In this document: one piece after another, positions 24,935 to 32,032 of the stretch
How positions within the stretch are numbered: position 1 is the first letter of the stretch
Layout: each line of letters starts with the position of its first letter
Origin: Pseudomonas sp. B21-056
GTDB lineage: Bacteria; Pseudomonadota; Gammaproteobacteria; Pseudomonadales; Pseudomonadaceae
Direction of reading: 5' to 3'
Assembly: GCF_026016325.1 (NCBI RefSeq)
Contig: NZ_CP087203.1
Span: 1,736,001 to 1,800,000, forward strand
Length of the DNA stretch: 64,000 nt
Translations under genes and position numbers: made by a program
Notes under the pieces: model-generated
What the model was told of the DNA's origin: nothing
Databases searched by the model: none
What the model saw: only the letters and a program-made list of their open reading frames with translations

Positions 24935-26043
24935 GGCAGGCCTCCATCAAAAAGATTGGCCAGCCAGGCTGTGTCCAGCGGGATATCTTTTTTATCGACC
25001 CTTGAGTCCGAAGCACATTTGACCTTGGTCTTGCCATCCTCTTTATTCACGAGCCACAGTTCTTCAAGATCAAGATTCCGGACAACGGATTCGCTATGGG
25101 TGGTGATGAGAACTGGGTGTTCCACGGACGCATTTTCACGCATCAACTGGACCAGCTCACCGATAGCTTTCGGATGAATGCCTCGTTCGGGCTCCTCTAT
25201 GATTGTGATGCCTGATTTGTCTGCACGGCTTAATACAGCGGTCATGATGCACAGGGCATAAATCGTACCATCAGAAATCAGCCGTGCCGGGAACCGAGCT
25301 TTTGTTCCTTCTTCCTTGAAGGTGATCACCGTTGAGCCATCCAACCTTTGCTTCTCGGTAGAGACATTCTCCATTCCCGGAACTATCAACTCGATCCATT
25401 CCAGTACCTGGTCACGAAAGCGTTCGTTTTTCTCCAGAACTGACAACATGGTTGCCACGTTCCGACCGTGGCTATCGAGTGTCGTAGCATCTGCTGTTGA
25501 GCTGTCAGGTTCCTTGGCTTCTAGCGGATCGATCCGGAATACCTGGATATTGGTAAGCATGCGATACAGTGGCGAATGGCTGAGCAGCATGAGCGCAGTC
25601 ATGTCCTGTGCGTATTCAGGCAAGAGCTGCAGACCCTGGGCGTCACTTAAAGCAATCTGCGTTTCATTGCTGCTCTTGCGATCAATGACCTGTTTGCCGT
25701 TGATCTTTAAGCTTTCAAGTACTTGAGGTACCCGGTCTATCCCGGATATTTTCAAGCTGTAGTCGAACACCTCTTCTTTGAGCTTTATCCTGAGCGCAAA
25801 GGAGATCGTCGTACGTTTTTCCTTTCTATGCTTGAAGCAGTGAATCTGCTGGAATCCCCCAAAGTCACGTATTGCCTGGGCAGCCCCTCGCTTCACTACC
25901 GCACCCAGAAAGGCCAGCGCGTCAGTAATGTTGCTCTTACCTGCACCGTTCGAGCCGGCTAGAGCTGTAAAGGGTGGCACATCCCGCAGGACTATGTTTA
26001 CCGCGCTCTTGAAGCCTTCGATCTCGAGGTATTCAATTTTCAT
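24928..26043 (-). CDS. OLD/AAA_21-type ATPase, putative defence sensor
   Basis: 371 residues of ABC/SMC-like ATPase: Walker A G-S-N-G-A-G-K-S at 30-37, a signature-like L-I-S-D-G-T-I-Y-A-L near 255-264, Walker B I-T-I-I-E-E-P-E near 279-286, and a switch His in T-T-H-S-E-S (His316). There is no TOPRIM domain of its own; that seems to be supplied by the downstream gene it overlaps, as in RloA/RloB, AbiL or PARIS pairs. GAGGATTTGCG precedes the ATG. The line 24961-25020 has 30 G/C of 60 bases, against clearly higher values in the flagellar genes. Confidence 0.8.
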   Translation of the reverse strand: MKIEYLEIEGFKSAVNIVLRDVPPFTALAGSNGAGKSNITDALAFLGAVVKRGAAQAIRDFGGFQQIHCFKHRKEKRTTISFALRIKLKEEVFDYSLKISGIDRVPQVLESLKINGKQVIDRKSSNETQIALSDAQGLQLLPEYAQDMTALMLLSHSPLYRMLTNIQVFRIDPLEAKEPDSSTADATTLDSHGRNVATMLSVLEKNERFRDQVLEWIELIVPGMENVSTEKQRLDGSTVITFKEEGTKARFPARLISDGTIYALCIMTAVLSRADKSGITIIEEPERGIHPKAIGELVQLMRENASVEHPVLITTHSESVVRNLDLEELWLVNKEDGKTKVKCASDSRVDKKDIPLDTAWLANLFDGGLPW

Positions 26044-26146
26044 CGCAAATCCTCAGCTCTCAGCACATAAATTCTTAAAATCAGGCGCTTGGAGTCATTT
26101 TTCGTAACGTAGTCTACTCAATGGGCACTGATTCTATAGACAAATT

Positions 26147-26258
26147 GGAAAGCCTGCTCCTGAGTGAAATTCGGTAGAGCTGGTGGCTACTTTGCGTCCA
26201 AGACAAAGACCAAAAAAGTGGAGCCTTAATCTTACTGAACGTTCCCAGAAGGCTTTCC
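26147..26258. repeat. 9-bp inverted repeat flanking 94 bases
   Basis: GGAAAGCCT at 26147-26155 is the exact inverse of AGGCTTTCC at 26250-26258. It lies in the 279-base gap between the ATPase gene and the next minus-strand gene. No frame was found inside. It may be the scar of a small mobile element or a chance repeat. Confidence 0.4.
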
Positions 26259-26280
26259 ACCGCTTCTGAATGCGAACCAG

Positions 26281-26309
26281 AAAAGCAACAACCCGCCGAG
26301 ACGGGTTGT
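26281..26309 (-). terminator. Intrinsic terminator after the 26323-26616 gene
   Basis: On the minus strand ACAACCCG and CGGGTTGT form an eight-pair stem (26288-26295 with 26302-26309), followed by TGCTTTT. It lies 14 bases after the stop codon and insulates this gene from the ATPase operon downstream. Confidence 0.75.
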
Positions 26310-26322
26310 ATGCCTGGAACCG

Positions 26323-26616
26323 CTACTGTCCCTCAGATGCCTCAAATCCCCGCACTTCGATTACCCGAAACACATCGCTCACATCCTGAACCAGGATCCG
26401 AGCAATGTTGGTGACGGTATTAATGTCGTTTTCGGCATAGTCGGGCAGGGTGGTGCAGGCCATGAGATTGAGGTACTTGAGGACGGCCTCGAGGCGTTCG
26501 TTAAGGCAGCTGTGGAGCTCACCCAGTGGGGCGTTTGCATCAATGAGGAGGACGGGATGTTCGGTGGCGAAGTGAGACATGGGGGTGAAGTGGTTGAGCG
26601 GATGCTGACTTGTCAT
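26323..26616 (-). CDS. Small Pseudomonas-specific protein (DUF3077-like)
   Basis: 97 residues, acidic, helical, with no signal peptide or membrane helix. The pattern (a hydrophobic core L-I-D-A-N-A-P-L followed by two helices with repeated leucines, ending in E-V-R-G-F) resembles the short DUF3077/DUF6124 proteins found in many copies in Pseudomonas, whose function is unknown. The ATG is preceded by AGGATTAACACC. That same string forms one arm of a long-range inverted repeat, so translation is probably controlled by RNA folding. The family name is tentative; the gene itself is likely real. Confidence 0.6.
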   Translation of the reverse strand: MTSQHPLNHFTPMSHFATEHPVLLIDANAPLGELHSCLNERLEAVLKYLNLMACTTLPDYAENDINTVTNIARILVQDVSDVFRVIEVRGFEASEGQ

Positions 26617-26798
26617 GGTGTTAATCCTGATGAAAATTGGATTGCCACCGTTCTGCTGCGAAACAGGATGGGTGGCAGCTATGCGCGGGTTCGCAGACCG
26701 GAGGATTAACACCAAGACCCGGCAGACCCGAAGGTCTCCCACGCACAACCGCCATGAAACGATGCGCAACCGAAAGCCGGCCGTACATGGCGAACAAG
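26617..26798 (-). promoter_or_regulatory. Structured RNA leader that sequesters the start of the 26323-26616 gene
   Basis: Read on the minus strand, GGTGTTAATCCT (26713-26702) is the exact inverse of AGGATTAACACC (26628-26617), which contains the Shine-Dalgarno AGGA and ends at the ATG. Inside the 73-base loop, TGCCACC (26671-26677 read in reverse) pairs with GGTGGCA (26643-26649), and CTGCGAA (26690-26696) pairs with TTCGCAG (26656-26662). These two stems cross, as in a pseudoknot or a switch. Upstream lie a hairpin AGACC-TTCG-GGTCT (26724-26737) with a C(UUCG)G tetraloop, and CGCCATG/CATGGCG arms (26750-26756, 26786-26792). The set looks like a cis-acting translational switch. Confidence 0.65.
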
Positions 26799-26804
26799 GT
26801 ATCA

Positions 26805-26833
26805 ATCTTAAGGGCTGCGAAACCCTTCGCCAA
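26805..26833 (-). promoter_or_regulatory. Sigma-70-type promoter of the structured leader
   Basis: On the minus strand TTGGCG (26833-26828) and TAAGAT (26810-26805) are separated by 17 bases. The start would be near 26798, giving a leader of about 180 bases. The spacer contains AAGGG and CCCTT as an inverted repeat across eight bases, a possible operator. Confidence 0.5.
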
Positions 26834-26839
26834 CTGATG

Positions 26840-27157
26840 TCAGCGACAGGCCAACTTTAGGCAGCGATTTTGGTAGCCGCAACCGGGCTGTAGGAAGTTC
26901 AGGTGGATATCCTGGTGAGTGATTTTCCCGCGCCCCATGATGCAAGCCCATTAAAACCGGTTGTTGCGCTAGGTTTGGGGAAACGGGTTAGCAGGGTTTG
27001 GGTTGTTTCTCGGTCCAGCCGGAACAAACTCCGTCACCATAGACAGTTATTTCCCACAGGATTTACAGACTTAAAATTGGCCGCGTCGTCAGCCAACGAT
27101 CAGTCCGGGACGCTCTGCAGTGGGGAACTTGCTTGTATTCAGCGTCGCCGCCGGCAT
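26840..27157. other. Non-coding stretch with no recognised element
   Basis: About 320 bases between the leader promoter and the stop of the FlhB-like gene. No frame with a ribosome-binding site, terminator or strong repeat was seen on either strand. It may contain the end of the accessory insert, but no flanking repeat was found. Confidence 0.5.
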
Positions 27158-27487
27158 TCAGTAATCGTCCCCACGCTCCGTCACATCCTTCTCGACACTC
27201 TGCGCATGCGGGTCGAACCCCTTGGGAAACTTGCCCTTGAGATTCCACGCAAATGCGATGATCTCGGCAATGGTGAGATACAACTCCTCCGGAATGCTTT
27301 CTCCCAGTTCCAGCCGGGCCAGCAGTTTCACCAGTTCGGCATTCTCGTAGATCGGCACTTCACTGTCCCGGGCGATCCGCAGGATTTCCTCGGCCAGGGC
27401 TTCGTCGCCCTTGGCGGTGAGAGTCGGGGCGTGATGGCCGTCGTATTTGAGGGCGATGGCCTGCCGTGGTTCGGTGTGGGTTGTCAT
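27158..27487 (-). CDS. Stand-alone FlhB C-terminal domain protein (FlhB2, EscU/YscU/HrcU family)
   Basis: 109 residues that align by eye with the part of FlhB after its cleavage site: R-Q-A-I-A-L-K-Y-D here against H-Y-A-V-A-L-K-Y-D in FlhB, then E-I-L-R-I-A...I-Y-E-N-A-E-L...I-P-E-E-L-Y. It lacks the membrane domain and the N-P-T-H motif, so it resembles the released FlhB-CC fragment. Its ATG overlaps the stop of the FliK-like gene (ATGA). A role in export switching together with FliK2 is inferred from this pairing. Confidence 0.85.
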   Translation of the reverse strand: MTTHTEPRQAIALKYDGHHAPTLTAKGDEALAEEILRIARDSEVPIYENAELVKLLARLELGESIPEELYLTIAEIIAFAWNLKGKFPKGFDPHAQSVEKDVTERGDDY

Positions 27488-29043
27488 GCGGTTTCGTCCA
27501 CCCAGCGTTGTTCGAGTCGGGTCTTGGGGCCTTGGGGCGGGGTGCCGACGTGGCAGTCCAGGTCGGCGACGTTCAGGCCGCAGGTCACCAGGCGCTCGCG
27601 CAGCGCCGCCAGGTTGCGTTCGATCAGGTTCGCCGTGTAGGGCCGTTCCGCCCACAACTGGCTCGACAGGCTGCCGCTGAGCAATTGCGCCTGGACCTGC
27701 AGCGGCCCCAGCGGTTCCAGGTCGAAGGCCAGTTCGACCCGCCAAAGCTGCTGCTTGGCCTCACGTTCTTCCCGACGCTCGCTGGGTTGTTCCCGCGGCG
27801 GGGTTTCTTCGCGTTGGAACTTGACCTGCAATGGCACGATGTCCTGCAGGTTGCGCATCGGGATTTCCAGTTGCCAGGTGCTCATCAACCGGCCGTCGTC
27901 GGTCAGGCCGGTCTGTTCCAGGCTCGACAACTGGTGACTTTGCAGGCGCGACACGGCAGCCGCGGCGAGGCGCAGCAGATGTTCCAGGTCGCCTTCATCG
28001 TCCTGGCCCTTCAACAGGCGGGAGGGCAGGGGGAAGCCAGTAGGTTGTGGCTTTGCGCTGACTTGGCCGAGCATGCCCAAGGCGTTGCGCACGAAGCTGG
28101 GTAAGGCCTGGGCCAGGGTGTTGGCGGCAATGATCGCGCCGAGATTGGTGGAGGTGGGCAGGGTCGTCGTCAGTTGGCCGATCAGCTTCAGCAGATCGCC
28201 CTTGAGGTCCGCTGCCAGGCTCGGTGGTTGTCCGGCCAGCAGCTTGCTTTCCAGGAACACGCCGCTGGCGGCCAAGGCCTGGGCCAGGCCCTTGGGCGTG
28301 CTCAGTTGCTGCACATCCGGCAGGCCGGCCAGCAGGCGTGTCACCGCGGCACGCAGCTCGACGCCGGTCTCATCCGTGGCGGGCAGGTTCTGCAGGGCGC
28401 TGATCAGGCTGTCCAACGAGCCTTGTCGGCTCACCTGGGTTGCCAGTTGCTGGCTCACCGCCAGTTGTTCCTGGCGGTTGCTCAGCGGAATGAATTTCAG
28501 CGTCTGGGCGTCCTGCACCTGAGCACTCAACAGCGTGCCGATACGCAGCGGTTGGGGGCTGTCGATATCCAGGGTGCTGCCAGCCTGCGCAGTGTTGAGC
28601 AGGCTCACCAGTGATCGATACACCGCCGGTTGGCCCGGCAACTGCGGCAACGCCTGGCTGGTAATCACCTTGCCTTGCAGCAGGGTGCCGACCGGCAATT
28701 GCGTGGTGTCGATACGGGTCAGGGTCGCGACGCTGGAGGCAACGGCCTGTTGCACGGTGATCGCCAGGTTGCTGGCGGACGGCTGGGTCACCGCCAGGCT
28801 GGTGCCTTGTGGCAGCGGCTGGGCGCTGGTGGCCTGCACGGTGGTCTGGCGGCCGCTGTCCAGGGTGACCTTGAGCAGTAGCTGGAAAGTCTGGTCGGCC
28901 TGCTTGAGTGACAGCACCTCGGCACTGGCCGTCTGGCCGGGACCGATCAGGCCTTCGACCGGCGTCAGCAGTTTGAGCAGCTCGCCACTGACCGCCGGCA
29001 TACGCGTCGTTGCGGTGGGCTGGGGCAGCGGCTGAATGTTCAT
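27484..29043 (-). CDS. Second FliK-like hook-length control family protein
   Basis: 519 residues: a long Gln/Thr/Ser/Leu-rich low-complexity N-terminus and a conserved C-terminal Flg_hook-like domain (L-A-F-D-L-E-P-L-G-P-L-Q-V-Q-A-Q-L). It differs from FliK at 2710 in sequence and is coupled by a 4-base overlap to the FlhB C-terminal protein. ATG 29043 is preceded by ACAGGCGAC; another in-frame ATG lies 12 bases upstream at 29055. Whether it works on the flagellum or another export system is unknown. Confidence 0.8.
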   Translation of the reverse strand: MNIQPLPQPTATTRMPAVSGELLKLLTPVEGLIGPGQTASAEVLSLKQADQTFQLLLKVTLDSGRQTTVQATSAQPLPQGTSLAVTQPSASNLAITVQQAVASSVATLTRIDTTQLPVGTLLQGKVITSQALPQLPGQPAVYRSLVSLLNTAQAGSTLDIDSPQPLRIGTLLSAQVQDAQTLKFIPLSNRQEQLAVSQQLATQVSRQGSLDSLISALQNLPATDETGVELRAAVTRLLAGLPDVQQLSTPKGLAQALAASGVFLESKLLAGQPPSLAADLKGDLLKLIGQLTTTLPTSTNLGAIIAANTLAQALPSFVRNALGMLGQVSAKPQPTGFPLPSRLLKGQDDEGDLEHLLRLAAAAVSRLQSHQLSSLEQTGLTDDGRLMSTWQLEIPMRNLQDIVPLQVKFQREETPPREQPSERREEREAKQQLWRVELAFDLEPLGPLQVQAQLLSGSLSSQLWAERPYTANLIERNLAALRERLVTCGLNVADLDCHVGTPPQGPKTRLEQRWVDETA

Positions 29044-29108
29044 GTCGCCTGTCATCTGCGGTCTTACCCTGGAAACTAATTGAGAACGCCCCCTGGAGGC
29101 ATCGCATG

Positions 29109-29114
29109 TATAAT
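29109..29114 (+). promoter_or_regulatory. Possible -10 box for the ccm operon
   Basis: TATAAT directly follows TG and lies about 140 bases before ccmA in the divergent gap. A matching -35 box is not evident at 16-18 bases (TTGAGA lies 23 bases away), so this is only a candidate. Confidence 0.3.
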
Positions 29115-29254
29115 GCCGCCCGTCTTTCAGGGAGTGGCGAAAACCTTGCAATTGTTTGACGCAGCTCTGTGGAACAGGCCGTCAATGCATCTATGCTGCA
29201 TCTCTTTAACGGCCGCTGCACCGCCGACTTAAACCGTATAAGGCCCGCGATCCC

Positions 29255-29890
29255 TTGACCAGTCCTCTCTTGCAAACCGTCGGCCTCGCCTGTGAGCGAG
29301 ACTTGCGGCTGCTTTTCGAACACTTCGAATTGAGACTCTCGCCCGGCGATATGGTGCAGATCAGTGGCCCCAACGGCAGCGGCAAGACCAGCCTGCTGCG
29401 TCTGCTGGCCGGGTTGATGCAGCCGACCGCCGGCCAGGTGCTGCTCAATGGTCAGCCCTTGCAGGACCAGCGCAGCGAACTGGCCCGTAACCTGCTCTGG
29501 ATCGGCCACGCCGCCGGGATCAAGGATCTGCTGACCCCCGAAGAAAACCTCAGCTGGCTCTGTGCGCTGCATCGGCCCTCCGGTCGTGAGGCGATCTGGC
29601 AGGCGTTGGCCATGGTGGGGTTGCGCGGCTTCGAAGACGTGCCGTGCCATACCTTGTCCGCTGGCCAGCAACGCCGCGTGGCCCTGGCCCGGTTGTACCT
29701 GGACAGCCCGCCGCTGTGGATTCTCGACGAACCGTTCACCGCCCTGGACAAACAGGGCGTGGCGCAGCTCGAGGAACACCTGGCCCGGCATTGCGAAGGC
29801 GGTGGCATGGTGCTCTTGACCACCCACCACACACTGGCCCGGATGCCGTCCGGTTATCGCAATATCGATCTGGGGAACTGGGCCGTATGA
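29255..29890 (+). CDS. ccmA: Heme exporter ATPase CcmA
   Basis: 211 residues, an ABC ATPase with Walker A G-P-N-G-S-G-K-T, signature L-S-A-G-Q-Q-R-R and Walker B L-W-I-L-D-E-P. With CcmB it powers release of holo-CcmE from CcmC in cytochrome c maturation system I. The only plausible start is TTG 29255 (product M-T-S-P-L-L). Its stop overlaps the ccmB ATG. Confidence 0.94.
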   Translation: MTSPLLQTVGLACERDLRLLFEHFELRLSPGDMVQISGPNGSGKTSLLRLLAGLMQPTAGQVLLNGQPLQDQRSELARNLLWIGHAAGIKDLLTPEENLSWLCALHRPSGREAIWQALAMVGLRGFEDVPCHTLSAGQQRRVALARLYLDSPPLWILDEPFTALDKQGVAQLEEHLARHCEGGGMVLLTTHHTLARMPSGYRNIDLGNWAV

Positions 29891-30555
29891 GTGTGTTTGG
29901 CCTGTTGCTCGCCCGCGAAGCGCGTCTGTTGTTCCGCCGTCCCGCCGAACTGGCCAACCCGCTGGTATTCTTCGCGATCGTCATTGCGTTGTTTCCGCTG
30001 GCGGTCGGACCGGAGACTCAATTGTTGCAAACCTTGTCGCCAGGGTTGGTCTGGGTGGCGGCACTTTTATCGGTCCTGCTCTCGCTGGACGGGCTTTTCC
30101 GCAGTGATTTCGAAGACGGTTCACTGGAACAGTGGGTCCTTTCGTCGCACCCCCTGGCCCTTCTGGTTTTGGCCAAGGTACTGGCACACTGGGTTTTTTC
30201 CGGCCTGGCGCTGGTATTGCTCTCGCCGCTGCTGGCGATGATGCTGGGGTTGCCCGCCGCGTGCCTGCCGGTGCTGCTGGCGTCGCTGCTGCTGGGCACC
30301 CCGGTACTGAGCCTGCTCGGTGCGGTGGGCGCGGCATTGACGGTAGGGTTGAAGCGCGGCGGCCTGTTGCTGGCGTTGCTGATCCTGCCGCTGTATATCC
30401 CGGTGTTGATCCTCGGCAGCGGCGCCTTGCAGGCCGCCTTGCAAGGCATGCCGGCAACCGGTTATCTGCTCTGGCTTGGGAGCCTGACCGCCTTGGCGAT
30501 AACCCTGACACCCTTTGCAATAGCCGCTGGCCTGAAGATCAGCGTCGGCGAATAA
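29887..30555 (+). CDS. ccmB: Heme exporter membrane subunit CcmB
   Basis: 222 residues with six membrane helices. It partners CcmA and overlaps it by four bases (ATGA). The family segment [11 protein letters not shown] is present near residues 65-75. A 93-base gap separates it from ccmC. Confidence 0.95.
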   Translation: MSVFGLLLAREARLLFRRPAELANPLVFFAIVIALFPLAVGPETQLLQTLSPGLVWVAALLSVLLSLDGLFRSDFEDGSLEQWVLSSHPLALLVLAKVLAHWVFSGLALVLLSPLLAMMLGLPAACLPVLLASLLLGTPVLSLLGAVGAALTVGLKRGGLLLALLILPLYIPVLILGSGALQAALQGMPATGYLLWLGSLTALAITLTPFAIAAGLKISVGE

Positions 30556-30648
30556 TAATGAGGCCTGGTCAAAAACTGACCACTTCCGTAGAAGTAAGGC
30601 CGCCCCGGCGGTTCGTGATGACGAGCCGCAACCGTGATGGAAACAGCA

Positions 30649-31404
30649 ATGAACTGGACCTGGTTTCATAAGCTCGGCTCACCCAAGTGGTTCTACGGCA
30701 TCAGCGGCAGATTGTTGCCCTGGCTGAGCATCGCCGCACTGCTGCTGATCGGCATCGGCGTGGTCTGGGGCCTGGCCTTCGCGCCGCCGGATTATCAACA
30801 GGGCAACAGCTTCCGCATCATCTACATCCATGTGCCCACGGCGATGCTGGCCCAGTCGATCTACGTGATGCTGGCAGTGTGCGGCGTGGTCGGGCTGGTC
30901 TGGAAGATGAAGCTGGCCGACGTGGCCCTGCAATGCGCAGCGCCCATCGGCGCCTGGATGACCGCCGTGGCGCTGGTCACCGGGGCGATCTGGGGCAAGC
31001 CGACCTGGGGTTCGTGGTGGGTCTGGGATGCCCGACTGACGTCGATGCTGATCCTGCTGTTCCTGTACTTCGGTCTTATTGCGCTGGGCAACGCCATCAG
31101 TAATCGTGAGAGCGCCGCCAAGGCCTGCGCGGTGCTGGCGATTGTCGGTGTGATCAATATCCCGATCATCAAGTACTCGGTGGAGTGGTGGAACACCCTG
31201 CACCAGGGCGCGACCTTCACCCTTACGGAAAAACCGGCGATGCCGGTGGAGATGTGGCTGCCGCTGCTGCTGACGGCGTTGGGCTTCTACTGTTTCTTCG
31301 GTGCGGTGCTGTTGCTGCGCATGCGCCTGGAAGTGCTCAAGCGTGAAGCCCGGGCCAGTTGGGTGCAGGCCGAAGTCCGGAACAGCCTGGAGGCCGCTCG
31401 ATGA
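30649..31404 (+). CDS. ccmC: Heme handling protein CcmC
   Basis: 251 residues, six membrane helices, with the tryptophan-rich heme-binding WWD motif ([12 protein letters not shown]) and flanking His residues. It loads heme onto CcmE. ATG 30649 has GGAA seven bases upstream; a GTG at 30634 would add five residues. The stop overlaps ccmD. Confidence 0.95.
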   Translation: MNWTWFHKLGSPKWFYGISGRLLPWLSIAALLLIGIGVVWGLAFAPPDYQQGNSFRIIYIHVPTAMLAQSIYVMLAVCGVVGLVWKMKLADVALQCAAPIGAWMTAVALVTGAIWGKPTWGSWWVWDARLTSMLILLFLYFGLIALGNAISNRESAAKACAVLAIVGVINIPIIKYSVEWWNTLHQGATFTLTEKPAMPVEMWLPLLLTALGFYCFFGAVLLLRMRLEVLKREARASWVQAEVRNSLEAAR

Positions 31405-31577
31405 GTTTCGCTTCATTCGGCGATTTCCTCGCCATGGGCCATCATGGCCTGTATGTCTGGTCGGCCTATGGCATCTGCCTGGTGGTGCTGACCCTCAACG
31501 TGACGGTGCCGATCCTGGCCCGCAAGCGGTATCTGCAACAAGAGGCGCGTCGTCTGCGCCGGGAGAACGGTCAGTGA
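31401..31577 (+). CDS. ccmD: Heme exporter subunit CcmD
   Basis: 58 residues: one membrane helix (about 19-41) and a basic C-terminal tail, the expected size and layout of CcmD. It stabilises the CcmABC-CcmE complex. It overlaps ccmC and ccmE by four bases each. Confidence 0.93.
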   Translation: MSFASFGDFLAMGHHGLYVWSAYGICLVVLTLNVTVPILARKRYLQQEARRLRRENGQ

Positions 31578-32029
31578 ATCCGCTGCGCAAAAAACGTCTT
31601 GTCATCATCCTGGCGATCCTGGTGGGTGTCGGTGCCGCGGTCGGCCTGGCCTTGAGTGCTTTGCGGGAGAACATCAACCTGTTCTACACCCCGACCCAGA
31701 TCGCCAATGGCGAAGCGCCCAAGGACACCCGCATCCGCGCCGGTGGCATGGTGGAGAAGGGCTCGCTGGTACGTTCCGGGGATTCGCTGGACGTGAAGTT
31801 CAATGTCACCGACTTCAACAAGACCGTGACCATCACCTATCGCGGCATCCTCCCGGACCTGTTCCGCGAAGGGCAGGGCATCGTCGCCCTGGGCAAGCTC
31901 AACGCCGATGGCGTGGTGGTGGCCGACGAGGTGCTGGCCAAGCACGACGAAAAATACATGCCGCCGGAAGTGACCAAGGCTCTTAAAGACAGTGGTCAGT
32001 CGGCGCCTGCTCCCGTGAAGGAGGGCTGA
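31574..32029 (+). CDS. ccmE: Periplasmic heme chaperone CcmE
   Basis: 151 residues: an N-terminal membrane anchor and OB-fold domain ending in [11 protein letters not shown], where the His binds heme covalently and the Tyr is an axial ligand. It starts at GTG 31574 overlapping the ccmD stop. Confidence 0.95.
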   Translation: MNPLRKKRLVIILAILVGVGAAVGLALSALRENINLFYTPTQIANGEAPKDTRIRAGGMVEKGSLVRSGDSLDVKFNVTDFNKTVTITYRGILPDLFREGQGIVALGKLNADGVVVADEVLAKHDEKYMPPEVTKALKDSGQSAPAPVKEG

Positions 32030-32032
32030 TCG

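Noticed and set aside
26621..26833. 70-codon minus-strand frame upstream of the DUF3077-like gene
   Set aside because: It begins with a TTG that is the -35 box and runs through the paired arms of the leader. The RNA structure explains its conservation better than a protein does.
29056..29254. Possible small RNA in the fliK2/ccmA gap
   Set aside because: A -10 box is present but there is no matching -35, no terminator and no clear hairpin.
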